A stretch of 64,000 nucleotides of DNA from Microbacterium sp. CGR2 (GTDB lineage: Bacteria; Actinomycetota; Actinomycetes; Actinomycetales; Microbacteriaceae): NCBI RefSeq assembly GCF_003626735.1, contig NZ_RBHX01000001.1:1116001-1180000 (forward strand), written 5' to 3'. Made by a program: the position numbers and the translations under genes. The notes beneath the pieces were generated by a model that was given only the letters and a program-made list of their open reading frames with translations, made no database searches and was not told where the DNA came from. This document shows positions 8,141-16,311 of this stretch, in pieces; the first letter of the stretch is position 1, and the number at the start of each line of letters is the position of its first letter.

Positions 8141-9040
8141 ATGAGCACCGACAACAGCAATCCCGATCCCCGCGTGACCCGCGATACGGGCACGCCTGTC
8201 CACGACCCGAGCTCGTCCGGCGCCGCGATCCCCGCAGATGACGCTCGCACCGTCCCGCACGATCAGCAGGGCGTCCGCGACCACAACGACATCCGTGACC
8301 ACACGGATGTCCGTGACCACAACGATGTCCGTGACCACAACGATGTCCGTGATCACAACGATGTCCGCGATCACAACGATGTCCGCGACAGCGATGTCCG
8401 TGAGCCGGTCGTCGTTCACGACGATCGTGACACCCGCCATGTCGGCGCGCCGGGCGATGCGGTACCTGTGACCGACGCCCGCGCACTCCAGCACGACGTC
8501 CATCAGCGCGAGAAAGCCGAGTTCGGCGGTTTCAAGTTCGGCTCGGCGTTCTTCGGCTGGCTGACGGCCATGGGCACCACCGTGCTGCTCACCGCGCTCG
8601 TCACGGCCATCGGCGCGGCGATCGGCATCGGCAACGATGTCTCGCCGGAGGAGGCCGCAGAATCGGCGATGGGCACCGGCGGGATCGTCGCGTTGATCGT
8701 CATCGGCCTGGTCCTTCTGATCTCCTACTACGCCGGCGGCTACGTGGCCGGTCGGATGGCGCGCTTCAGCGGAGTCAAGCAGGGCATCGCCGTCTGGCTG
8801 TGGGCGATCGTCATCGCGATCGTCATCGCCATCATCACTGCCATCGCGGGCGCGCAGTGGGACATCCTCGGCAACCTGCAGGGCTTCCCGCGCATCCCCG
8901 TCACCCCGGAGACCGCAACGCTCACCGGCATCCTCACGGCGCTCGGTGCGGCTGTCGTCACGTTGATCGGGGCGATCCTCGGCGGCATGGCCGGCATGCG
9001 GTACCACCGCAAGGTCGACCGCGTGGGTCTCACGCGCTGA
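8141..9040 (+). CDS. Membrane protein with N-terminal hexapeptide repeats
   Basis: 299 residues. Residues about 45-85 are six imperfect copies of R-D-H-N-D-V, giving a highly charged His/Asp-rich arm. From about residue 128 there are four hydrophobic helices with Gly-rich turns (ISYYAGGYVAGRMARFSG is one turn), similar to small YrzE/TIGR04086-type membrane proteins common in Actinobacteria. No catalytic motif is seen. The His/Asp arm could bind metal or nucleic acid, or simply be a flexible cytoplasmic tail; function unknown. It is a single-gene unit ending at a strong hairpin. Confidence 0.75.
   Translation: MSTDNSNPDPRVTRDTGTPVHDPSSSGAAIPADDARTVPHDQQGVRDHNDIRDHTDVRDHNDVRDHNDVRDHNDVRDHNDVRDSDVREPVVVHDDRDTRHVGAPGDAVPVTDARALQHDVHQREKAEFGGFKFGSAFFGWLTAMGTTVLLTALVTAIGAAIGIGNDVSPEEAAESAMGTGGIVALIVIGLVLLISYYAGGYVAGRMARFSGVKQGIAVWLWAIVIAIVIAIITAIAGAQWDILGNLQGFPRIPVTPETATLTGILTALGAAVVTLIGAILGGMAGMRYHRKVDRVGLTR
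8272..8396 (+). repeat. 18-base tandem repeat inside a membrane protein gene
   Basis: Six to seven units of about 18 bases around GTCCGTGACCACAACGAT, in frame, encoding RDHNDV. Units differ at a few third positions. Copy number changes here would lengthen or shorten the protein by six residues each without a frameshift. Confidence 0.9.
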
Positions 9041-9047
9041 GCCACCG

Positions 9048-9085
9048 CTGAGGCGACGAGCGAACAACAGCGCTCGTCGCCTCAG
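9048..9085. terminator. Bidirectional terminator hairpin
   Basis: A perfect 15-base stem (CTGAGGCGACGAGCG with CGCTCGTCGCCTCAG) and an 8-base loop lie between the convergent genes ending at 9040 and 9113. There is no U-tract, as is common in high-GC bacteria. Confidence 0.85.
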
Positions 9086-9112
9086 CGCTGTCCGCGCTAC
9101 CGGGGCTTCGCC

Positions 9113-9586
9113 TCACCGAGGCGGCGTCGTCCGGCGCTGCACCCTGACTCCGAGCACGATCCCCGCGGCGAGCAGCAGCAGCCCCGCCCCGTTCCAGGCG
9201 ATGTCGTAGGGCACAAGGTCGACGTCGTACCTGATCTGGTGCAGTCGGAGGATCTTGTGGTCGACTGTTCCGTCCCACAACTGGAACGCACCCAGGCCTG
9301 TCAGAAACCCGGACGCGGCGACCGGTCCCGCGAACTGCCGTCGCCGCTGCGCATCGAGCAGGAGGAAGAAGCCCGCGCCGAGCGCCACCAGCTCCGCCGC
9401 GTGCAGGAGGCCGTCGGAGACCAGGCCGACGTCGCCGGATGCCCGGTCATAGAAGTGATGCCACTGAAGCAGCTGGTGGAAGACGATCTCGTCGAGCGCC
9501 GCCATCGTGCCGACGCCCATCAGCGCGGCGCCCCAGAAGGTCCGGGTGCGGAAGATCATCCGGTTCGTCGGCTGCGGTGAGCTCAT
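9113..9586 (-). CDS. DUF2243 family membrane protein
   Basis: 157 residues with four membrane helices. The DEIVFHQLLQWHHFYD segment near residue 32, and conserved His residues in or next to helices, are the hallmark of DUF2243, a family usually found beside the cytochrome oxidase assembly factor CtaG. That is the case here: the ATG at 9586 overlaps the CtaG-like gene by four bases. The conserved histidines suggest metal (copper) or haem handling linked to CtaG, but no function is proven. Confidence 0.85.
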   Translation of the reverse strand: MSSPQPTNRMIFRTRTFWGAALMGVGTMAALDEIVFHQLLQWHHFYDRASGDVGLVSDGLLHAAELVALGAGFFLLLDAQRRRQFAGPVAASGFLTGLGAFQLWDGTVDHKILRLHQIRYDVDLVPYDIAWNGAGLLLLAAGIVLGVRVQRRTTPPR

Positions 9587-10440
9587 GGCATTCCTCTCTG
9601 CAGCGCGCTCGGGCGCCGCCGCGGCATCCGACCGTCCTGTGTGGCCCGGCGCCGCGCAGGGCTGCGGTACCACCCCCACAGCAGCAGGCCGATGAGTGTC
9701 AGGTCGACCAGGTCTCCGCCGTAGAACATGATCTGCGCTCCGGTCTGCAGGTCGGCGGGTGACACATCTGGAGCGTGGACGAGCCCCGCGAGCGCGCCCG
9801 GTGCACCCACCGCCGCGGCGTACAGAGTCTTCGCCAGGATGCCGTGCGCGGCGAGGGAAAGCGCGAGCACGACGAGACGCACCGCGACGGAGGCGCGGTG
9901 CGGTGAGGGGTCGACCGCGAGGATCGAGGCGGTGAACAGGACGCCCGTGAGAAGAAAATGCGCCATCAGCAGGATGTGCAGGAACGATTCCGAGGTGTTC
10001 TGGTACAGCGGCGTGAGGTGCAGCACCCAGAGTCCTCCGACGTTGAGCAGTGCGGCGACGACCGGATGCATGAGCACCCGCACCGGCCAGCTGCGCAGCG
10101 CGCGGCTGAGGCGGCGCGCGGGAAGCACGGCGAAACTGCGCAGGGCGAGGGTGACCGGCGCCGCGAGCACGAGGAACAGCGGCGCGACCATCCCGATCAG
10201 CAGGTGGCCGACGATGTGAGCGGTGAACGGGCGGTCGGCGGATGCCAGCGTGCCGGACAACGCGATCGCCGCCGTCGCGAGCCCGAGCAGCCAGAACGTC
10301 ATGCGCCACCAGGGCCACGGTCGTCCGATGCGCTGCTCACCCACCGCGGCGGCGACATAGACGATCGCCGCGGCCACGAACGGAAGCAGCATGATCCACT
10401 GCCCGAACGGCGAGCCTCCGCCAGGGGAGTGGTCGTGCAC
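9583..10440 (-). CDS. CtaG-like cytochrome c oxidase assembly protein
   Basis: 285 residues with seven predicted membrane helices, of the caa3-type CtaG family of Gram-positive bacteria, involved in copper delivery or assembly of cytochrome c oxidase. Family-like features are HIVGHLLIGMVAPLFLVLAAP around residue 75, LHILLMAHFLLTGVLF near 155, and histidines at helix ends (MHPVV, AHGIL). It is upstream of and coupled to the DUF2243 gene. The Arg/Pro-rich tail after residue 260 is cytoplasmic. Confidence 0.85.
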   Translation of the reverse strand: MHDHSPGGGSPFGQWIMLLPFVAAAIVYVAAAVGEQRIGRPWPWWRMTFWLLGLATAAIALSGTLASADRPFTAHIVGHLLIGMVAPLFLVLAAPVTLALRSFAVLPARRLSRALRSWPVRVLMHPVVAALLNVGGLWVLHLTPLYQNTSESFLHILLMAHFLLTGVLFTASILAVDPSPHRASVAVRLVVLALSLAAHGILAKTLYAAAVGAPGALAGLVHAPDVSPADLQTGAQIMFYGGDLVDLTLIGLLLWGWYRSPARRRATQDGRMPRRRPSALQRGMP

Positions 10441-10737
10441 CTGAGGCCCCGTTCTTCGTACTGCGCGGAATCGATCCGAATGCGGTGGCGGGTCCCCCTC
10501 GCGGATCGAACTCGCCAGATCATGACCGTAACGAGGTTTCGACCCTGGTCTGAGGGGGTTGACACCCGGTCAGCTGAGGCCGGATCCATCCATGGCCGTC
10601 ATCGGACGTCGTGAAACTAGAGCGTGATCGCCACGGCGTCAATCCCCTCTTCACAGATGCCGCAGATGGTTAGCGTCAGGCCATCCGGACCGGTTCCACC
10701 GCCGGTCGACGCACCGCCACAGCTGAGGAGCACTGTC
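10441..10737. other. Divergent promoter region, CtaG / DUF4383
   Basis: About 300 bases between divergent genes. A TTGACA hexamer at 10559-10564 points towards the DUF4383 gene, but no good -10 box follows at 17-18 bases. AGCTGAGGAG at 10721-10730 is the likely ribosome binding site for the ATG at 10738. Nothing else could be supported. Confidence 0.35.
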
Positions 10738-11208
10738 ATGAGCACAACCACCGATTCCTCGTCCGGCTACGCCAGGACGGCCATTCAGAAGACCGCGCTC
10801 GTCGTCGGCATCGTCTTCCTTCTCGTGGGTATCGCCGGCTTCATCCCGGGTATCACCCAGGACCAGCTCCACGGTGCCGGCGCCCATTCCGAGGCGATGC
10901 TGATGGGAGTGTTCCAGGTCTCCGTGCTGCACAACTTCGTGCACCTGCTCTTCGGTGTCGCCGGTATCGCCGTCGCGGCCCGCGCTCGGGCATCGCGGTT
11001 GTACCTCATCGTCGGCGGTGTGATCTACCTGGTCGTGTGGGTCTACGGTCTCATCGCCGTGAACAACGACCAGCTGAACTTCCTGCCCGTCAATGACGCC
11101 GACAACTGGCTGCACCTCGTGCTGGGCGTGGGCATGATCCTGCTCGGCCTCCTCGTGTCGCGCTCGTCTCGCACCGACCGGCCCGGCACCCGGTCGGCAC
11201 GCGCGTGA
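10738..11208 (+). CDS. DUF4383 domain membrane protein
   Basis: 156 residues with four membrane helices. FIPGITQ and then HNFVHLLFGVAGIAVA and NWLHLVLGVGMILLGLL are the two repeated H-x-x-H/L-G-V motifs of DUF4383. An internal ATG at 10738 with a good GAGGAG site is preferred over an upstream GTG frame. It is four bases upstream of the alcohol dehydrogenase gene, so the two are probably co-transcribed. No biochemical role is known for the family. Confidence 0.85.
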   Translation: MSTTTDSSSGYARTAIQKTALVVGIVFLLVGIAGFIPGITQDQLHGAGAHSEAMLMGVFQVSVLHNFVHLLFGVAGIAVAARARASRLYLIVGGVIYLVVWVYGLIAVNNDQLNFLPVNDADNWLHLVLGVGMILLGLLVSRSSRTDRPGTRSARA

Positions 11209-11212
11209 CGAC

Positions 11213-12361
11213 ATGAGAGCGATGGCCTACCGCGGTCCCTACAAGATCCGCGTCGAGGAGAAGCCGGAACCGAAGATCCAGCACCCGAACGATGCCATCG
11301 TCCGTGTGACGCGGGCCGCCGTCTGCGGCTCCGATCTGCACCTGTTCCACGGGATGATGCCCGACACCCGCATCGGGCACACCTTCGGCCATGAGATCGT
11401 CGGCATCGTCGACGAGGTCGGGTCGTCGGTGCAGAATCTCAAACGCGGCGACCGCGTCATGGTGCCTTTCAACATCTACTGCGGCACGTGCTACTTCTGC
11501 AGTCGCGGGTTGTTCTCCAACTGTCACAACGTCAACCCGAACGCCACCGCCGTCGGAGGCATCTACGGCTACTCGCATTCGACCGGCGGGTACGACGGCG
11601 GCCAGGCGGAGTTCGTGCGTGTTCCGTTCGCCGATGTCGGCCCGTCCGTGATCCCGGAGTGGTTGAGCTCGGAGGATGCGCTCATGCTCACCGACGCGTT
11701 CTCCACCGGCTATTACGGAGCGCAGCTCGGCGACATCGCGGAACGCGACACGGTCGTCGTCTTCGGAGCGGGACCTGTGGGCCTCGCGGCTGCACGATCC
11801 GCCTGGTTCCTGGGTGCCGGACGGGTCATCGTCGTCGACCACATCGACTACCGGCTGGAGAAGGCGCGGACCTTCGCGTACGCGGAGACCATCCATCTCG
11901 GCGAGGTCGCCGATGTCGTCCTCGCGGTGAAGGAGGCCACGGGACACCTGGGAGCGGACGTGGTCATCGACGCCGTGGGTGCCGAAGCCGACGGCAGCGT
12001 CCTCCAGCACATCGCCGGGGCGAAGCTGAAGCTGCAGGGTGGTTCGCCTGTCGCGGTGAACTGGGCTGTCGACTCGGCGCGCAAGGGCGGCACCGTCTCT
12101 CTCCTCGGAGCGTACGGACCGGTCGTGACGTCGGTGCGTCTCGGCGACATCGTGAACAAGGGGCTCACCATTCGTGGGAATCAGGCCCCGGTCAAGCGTC
12201 AGTGGCCGCGCCTCCTCGAGCACATCCAGGCGGGTCATCTGCGTCCGAGCGACCTCCTCACCCACCGATTCCCGTTGGAGCACATCGCCGACGCCTATCA
12301 CGTGTTCTCGGCCAAGCTCGATGACTGCATCAAACCCGTCGTGATCGTCGGAGAGGAGTGA
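11213..12361 (+). CDS. Zinc-dependent alcohol/formaldehyde dehydrogenase
   Basis: 382 residues, medium-chain dehydrogenase/reductase. The catalytic zinc ligands are seen as Cys38 (VCGSDLH) and GHE (His60, Glu61). The structural zinc site is Cys90, Cys93, Cys96 and Cys104. The NAD-binding motif GAGPVG is at about 185-190, followed by DHIDYRLEKA, whose acidic residue suggests NAD rather than NADP. The extended substrate loop resembles glutathione-independent formaldehyde dehydrogenases. The substrate is unknown. It precedes and overlaps the small gene at 12364, with DUF4383 upstream; a stress or detoxification operon is an inference. Confidence 0.9.
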   Translation: MRAMAYRGPYKIRVEEKPEPKIQHPNDAIVRVTRAAVCGSDLHLFHGMMPDTRIGHTFGHEIVGIVDEVGSSVQNLKRGDRVMVPFNIYCGTCYFCSRGLFSNCHNVNPNATAVGGIYGYSHSTGGYDGGQAEFVRVPFADVGPSVIPEWLSSEDALMLTDAFSTGYYGAQLGDIAERDTVVVFGAGPVGLAAARSAWFLGAGRVIVVDHIDYRLEKARTFAYAETIHLGEVADVVLAVKEATGHLGADVVIDAVGAEADGSVLQHIAGAKLKLQGGSPVAVNWAVDSARKGGTVSLLGAYGPVVTSVRLGDIVNKGLTIRGNQAPVKRQWPRLLEHIQAGHLRPSDLLTHRFPLEHIADAYHVFSAKLDDCIKPVVIVGEE

Positions 12362-12363
12362 CC

Positions 12364-12939
12364 ATGCCCTATGAAGCAGCGAAACCCGATCTCGCGCCAT
12401 CAGCGGAGGTGCTGGAGGGGCGGATTCCCGGATGGGGTGCGGACCGCGCCCCGGAGCACCGTCGAACCTGGCAGCAGCGCGACGACATGGAGCCGAACGG
12501 GGCGCACTGGACGTTCCCCGAGCGGCAGCCGAACGACGCGCGCCGAGAGCGATCGATCGAGCATGCGATGCTGACGCCCGTCTACGGGACGGCGCAGCCG
12601 TTGCACGGGCTCTCCGGGAGGATCCGCCGATTCGCCTACGACCGGCTCAGCGAGACCAAGAACACTCGCTGGCTGATACTCATCGTGGGCGACCGGGTCG
12701 AGTCGGTCGGCGCCCACATCCGCTCCCTGGCCAGCCGTCGGCCAGACGACCCGGTGACGCAGACCGGTGTCCTCTCCGAGTTCGGACATCGCCCCGTGTC
12801 GTCGCGGTTCGGGCGGGGGCGGCTGGACTCCCGGCACGCCTGGCTCGATCCGATCGTCGTCGTCGGACCCTGGGTGGGAGCGATCGTCCTCGTGGGCGCG
12901 GCTGTGCGCAAGGTGGCGGGGAGCCGGTCACACGGCTGA
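12364..12939 (+). CDS. Hypothetical protein with one C-terminal membrane helix
   Basis: About 191 residues. The first 90 are hydrophilic and rich in Arg, Glu, Trp and Pro. The middle resembles nothing I know (TRWLILIVGDRVESVGAHIR). The last 30 residues hold one membrane helix (IVVVGPWVGAIVLVGAAV). The ATG at 12364 is preceded by GGAGAGGAG; a GTG at 12358 that overlaps the dehydrogenase stop is an alternative. It is co-transcribed with the alcohol dehydrogenase, and its last 12 bases overlap the convergent FUSC gene. Confidence 0.7.
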   Translation: MPYEAAKPDLAPSAEVLEGRIPGWGADRAPEHRRTWQQRDDMEPNGAHWTFPERQPNDARRERSIEHAMLTPVYGTAQPLHGLSGRIRRFAYDRLSETKNTRWLILIVGDRVESVGAHIRSLASRRPDDPVTQTGVLSEFGHRPVSSRFGRGRLDSRHAWLDPIVVVGPWVGAIVLVGAAVRKVAGSRSHG

Positions 12940-14052
12940 GTCGTCTTCGGGGGCCTCGGAGTCACGGGACCGCGGACTGCTGAGAATGAGAATGCGCCGC
13001 AGGTGCATGGCCGCCAGTACGCCCGGGCCCATCGAGCTGCGAACATCCATCGTGCGGTCGTCGACCTGTTCCAGCAGGAGCCGGATCGCTCGAGCCGCCT
13101 GGCCACGCTCGCGGTGACCCTCGCTCGAGTCGGGGTCCTCCTGCGCGATCACCTCGGCGACGGCGTGACAGGCCGCAGACAATGGCTCTGGCAGCGTCGG
13201 GTCGAGGGGCAGGGCCGTCGGCCGCTCCCAGATGGTGTCGGCGGTGACCTCGGAGATGTCGCGGATGAGGTGGGCGATCCGGTCGAGGGCCGTCAGCTGC
13301 TCGTGAATGTGGTGAGTGTCTCCTCGTCGCCCTCGCGCGCGGATGTTGCCACGGCGGCTCTCATCGGCCTCGGCCAGCGCCGCACGCAGCGACGCGGTCG
13401 TCTCAGCCAGCGAATCCGCATCCTCCGCCCACTGCTCCGTCTCGGGCGGCCAGGATTCTGAGACCGCGTCGCCGATGTCATGGAGATGGGCACTCAGTTG
13501 TTCACGGAACGCCTCGACTCGTGCCTCGGCCGCTCCGGTGAGCGGTGCCGGCGCGATCAGCACGTTCACCAGAAGGCCGATCACGACGCCGACTGCCATC
13601 TGGGTGAGGTAGCCGAGCGAGTAGTCGTCCGGGTTCTGCCCGCCGATCACCAGGACGAAGAGGGCCGCGATCGGTACGTACTCGCGCCCGGCGCCGAACC
13701 AGCCGGTGCCCGACAGCAGCACCCCGACGCCGATGACCACGGGGATCGTCCACCACGTCGGCCCGATCGTGAGAATCACCAGGGTGGCGAGGCCGATGCC
13801 GGTGGCGAGGCCGAACAGTGTCTGCAGACTCGTGCGCACCGATCCCATCAGTGTGGGATACATGCTCACCAGCGCACCGAGCGGGGCGTAGTACGGGTAC
13901 TCGTCGGTGACACCGGGCATGTGCGGCGCGATCACCCACGCGAGCCCGACGGCGAGCGTTGTCTTGGCGACGAACAGCAGCCGGGTGGGTCGGACGGCCT
14001 CGCGGACGGAGGTCACGAGGCCCGAGCGTCGTTCGCGAAGAGTGATGGTCAC
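12928..14052 (-). CDS. FUSC family (aromatic acid exporter-like) membrane protein
   Basis: About 374 residues. The N-terminal half has five to six membrane helices, including YYAPLGALVSMYPTLMGSVR, the conserved P-x-x-A-x-x-x-x-x-P-T motif of FUSC/ArAE proteins. The C-terminal half is a soluble helical domain (residues about 180-374). The family exports aromatic acids or acts at the envelope; the substrate here is not predictable. I prefer the GTG at 14052 because the codons upstream encode a low-complexity Arg/Gly run. The ribosome site is weak. Confidence 0.8.
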   Translation of the reverse strand: MTITLRERRSGLVTSVREAVRPTRLLFVAKTTLAVGLAWVIAPHMPGVTDEYPYYAPLGALVSMYPTLMGSVRTSLQTLFGLATGIGLATLVILTIGPTWWTIPVVIGVGVLLSGTGWFGAGREYVPIAALFVLVIGGQNPDDYSLGYLTQMAVGVVIGLLVNVLIAPAPLTGAAEARVEAFREQLSAHLHDIGDAVSESWPPETEQWAEDADSLAETTASLRAALAEADESRRGNIRARGRRGDTHHIHEQLTALDRIAHLIRDISEVTADTIWERPTALPLDPTLPEPLSAACHAVAEVIAQEDPDSSEGHRERGQAARAIRLLLEQVDDRTMDVRSSMGPGVLAAMHLRRILILSSPRSRDSEAPEDDSAV

Positions 14053-14140
14053 GCGGAAAGACCCTAGCCGTCGGGATCCGCCCCTGCCACCCCCTTTGCG
14101 CCAGAGGCGGGCCGCGGGTAACGGGGTGCCGCCCACGCGA

Positions 14141-14176
14141 CGGCGCCGGCCGCCCTGTGCAGGACGGCCGGCGCCG
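14141..14176. terminator. Terminator hairpin after the GntR-ABC operon
   Basis: A perfect 12-base stem (CGGCGCCGGCCG at 14141-14152 with CGGCCGGCGCCG at 14165-14176) lies 18 bases past the last gene of the minus-strand ABC operon, just before the FUSC gene. Confidence 0.8.
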
Positions 14177-14193
14177 ATTGATGCGAGGGCGGA

Positions 14194-14880
14194 TCAGGGA
14201 ATCGTGCGGCGGAACGCCAGGAACGACACGACCGTGAACACCGCGGTGACCAGAAGCGCCCAGAGTGCGATGCCGAGAGCGCCGAGCTCCATGATCGCTG
14301 CTCCCACCTCGTTCCAGAGGTCGAGGCGCGTCGCCACGAACAGCAGCCCGACCAGCAGCAGCGACAGTCCGACGCTCACGATGATCAGCACCAGCTGCCC
14401 CCAGCTCTTGTAGATCGTCGCACCCGTGAATCCGACGACGAAGAAGAACAGCGCGAGGGTGAAGTACACGACGAACGCGCCGCCGGGCCCGGCATCCCAC
14501 AGCCAGGGTAGGTAGAACACGTAGCCGTTGACTCCGTAGCCGTTCGTCGCGACCTCGATCCCGCCGCCGATCAGGAACAGCACCCCCATGAGAGCGCTCG
14601 CGAGGACGGCGGTGAGCATGGTTCCGAGGAAGAACTCCCGCCGGGTGATGCTCATGGCCTGCGAGAACGGGAAGGTGAGGGTCATCGCCGACATGCCGAC
14701 CGCGAAGAAGTACCACAGCGGTGCCTGGCCTCCGCCCCCGTACTTGGGCTCGTCGAACGGGATCATCGCGTAGATGATGACCGAGATCACGACGGCCGAA
14801 GCGAGGATGATCAGCGGATACCAGACGAAGGTTCCCTTGTTGATCAACTGCAGGCGGATGACGTTCATAGTGCGTCGCAT
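14194..14880 (-). CDS. ABC-2 type transporter membrane protein
   Basis: 228 residues with six membrane helices spaced as in ABC-2 permeases. ITRREFFLGTMLTAVL near residue 78 is the typical cytoplasmic R-R-x-F-x-x-G segment before the third helix. It overlaps the ATPase gene by one base and ends the GntR-ATPase-permease operon. The substrate is unknown; similar GntR/YtrA-type clusters respond to cell-wall antibiotics, which is only an analogy here. Confidence 0.85.
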   Translation of the reverse strand: MRRTMNVIRLQLINKGTFVWYPLIILASAVVISVIIYAMIPFDEPKYGGGGQAPLWYFFAVGMSAMTLTFPFSQAMSITRREFFLGTMLTAVLASALMGVLFLIGGGIEVATNGYGVNGYVFYLPWLWDAGPGGAFVVYFTLALFFFVVGFTGATIYKSWGQLVLIIVSVGLSLLLVGLLFVATRLDLWNEVGAAIMELGALGIALWALLVTAVFTVVSFLAFRRTIP

Positions 14881-15797
14881 CAGCGGACCTCCTCTTTCGT
14901 GACGGAGTCGTTCGTGTGGGTGTGGGCGTCCGCCTTCTGCGTGAGTCGGACGACCAGTTGCTGCAGTGACACCGGCGCGAGATCGAGACCGGATGCCGTG
15001 ACCTCCGCCCTTTCGTCGGCGGTCAGACGCCCGAGTACGGTGACCGACGCGACCCGCCCGAGCGCCTCGCGGTGCAGCACTTCCCGGCCTGCTGCCCAGG
15101 CCTCGACCTTGGCGGCGTCGCCCACCACGGTCACCGCGCGGTCGCGCACCGTATCCGTGTCTTCATCGAGCAGGATCTGACCGTTGTCGATCACGATGAC
15201 CTTCTCGATCAGGTTGGAGACCTCGTCGATGAGGTGCGACGACAGGATGATCGTTCGCGGGTGCTCGGCGTAGTCCTCGACGAGCCGGTCGTAGAAGATC
15301 TGCCGCGCGACCGCGTCGAGTCCGAGGTAGGGCTCGTCGAAGAAGGTGATGTCGGCTCGGGAGGCGAGCCCGATGATGACGCCGACCGCGGACAGCTGAC
15401 CGCGAGAGAGCTTCTTGATCGTCTGTTTCATCGGCAGCTGGAACTGTTCGATCAGCTCCTCGGCGAACACCTGGTCCCAGTTCCGGAAGAACATGCTCGC
15501 CGCCTTGAACGCGTGCTTGGGGTAGGCGTCATCCGGATACTTCTGGCTCTCGCGGACGAAGCAGATCCGCCCGAGCACGTGGGCGTTCTCGTACGGATTC
15601 TCGCCGAAGACCTTCACCGAGCCGGAGGATTCGAAGTTCTGGGCGGTGAGGATCGACATCAGCGTGGTCTTGCCCGCACCGTTTCGGCCGAGCAGACCGT
15701 AGATCGCGCCGCCCTCGATGGTGAGTGACACATTGTCGAGAGCGCGCTTTTCCTTGTAGCGCTTGGTGAGATTCTGCACTTCGATCACGGCGGTCAT
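14880..15797 (-). CDS. ABC transporter ATP-binding protein
   Basis: 305 residues. Walker A is GRNGAGKTT (about residues 37-45), the signature is LSRGQ (about 130, with R in place of the second G of LSGGQ), and Walker B is ITFFDEPYLGLD. The C-terminal 90 residues form an extra domain as in the YtrB/DrrA types. It overlaps the GntR gene by four bases and the permease by one. It works with the permease at 14194 as a heteromeric exporter. Confidence 0.92.
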   Translation of the reverse strand: MTAVIEVQNLTKRYKEKRALDNVSLTIEGGAIYGLLGRNGAGKTTLMSILTAQNFESSGSVKVFGENPYENAHVLGRICFVRESQKYPDDAYPKHAFKAASMFFRNWDQVFAEELIEQFQLPMKQTIKKLSRGQLSAVGVIIGLASRADITFFDEPYLGLDAVARQIFYDRLVEDYAEHPRTIILSSHLIDEVSNLIEKVIVIDNGQILLDEDTDTVRDRAVTVVGDAAKVEAWAAGREVLHREALGRVASVTVLGRLTADERAEVTASGLDLAPVSLQQLVVRLTQKADAHTHTNDSVTKEEVR

Positions 15798-16183
15798 GCG
15801 AGGGTCTTCCCTTCTGCGGTGGTGTTCTGGGCGGCACGCTGCTTGAGCAGTGCCGCGAGGTCGTCGGCGTCGAGGCCCAGCGTGCGTGCCTCGGCGAGGA
15901 GTGGGTCGATGTATCGGTCGGCGAACACCGCGCGACGCTCGCCGAGGAGCGCGTCCTTGGCTCCCGAAGCGACGAACATGCCGATGCCTCGACGTTTGAT
16001 GAGCACACCTTTCTCGGTGAGCATGGCGACTCCCTTCGCTGCGGTGGCGGGGTTGATCCGGTAGAACGAGGCGAGTTCGTTCGTCGAAGGCGCCTGCGCA
16101 TCCTCCCCGAGCGAACCGTCGATGATCGAGTCCTCGATCTGCTCGGCGATCTGGAGGAAAAGCGGCTTGCCTTCTTCGATCAC
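15794..16183 (-). CDS. GntR family (YtrA-like) transcriptional regulator
   Basis: 129 residues. The N-terminal winged helix includes LFLQIAEQIEDSIIDGSL and PSTNELASFYRINPATAAKG, the classic GntR operator-reading helix. The effector part is only about 50 residues, the short tail of the YtrA subfamily, which typically controls ABC exporter operons. It is the first gene of the operon, with the perfect palindrome at 16207-16228 just upstream of its start, so autorepression is very likely. Confidence 0.92.
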   Translation of the reverse strand: MIEEGKPLFLQIAEQIEDSIIDGSLGEDAQAPSTNELASFYRINPATAAKGVAMLTEKGVLIKRRGIGMFVASGAKDALLGERRAVFADRYIDPLLAEARTLGLDADDLAALLKQRAAQNTTAEGKTLA

Positions 16184-16206
16184 GTGTCCTCCGAAGTGGT
16201 TTGTCG

Positions 16207-16228
16207 GTTACTTACATCACTAAGTAAC
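16207..16228. promoter_or_regulatory. GntR/YtrA operator palindrome
   Basis: GTTACTTA, six bases, then TAAGTAAC: a perfect 8+8 inverted repeat 24 bases upstream of the GntR start codon. It is strikingly AT-rich against its surroundings and is the obvious binding site for the adjacent YtrA-like repressor. Confidence 0.85.
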
Positions 16229-16311
16229 CATGGAACCCGGCGAGTGTCAAGGTGTTCCTCAACGGGCGGCCCCCGGGTGAACCAGCGAGGGCCGACGCGT
16301 ACAGTGGGCGA

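Noticed and set aside
8272..8396. Regular 18-base repeats as a CRISPR array
   Set aside because: No spacers; units are contiguous, in frame and inside a coding gene.
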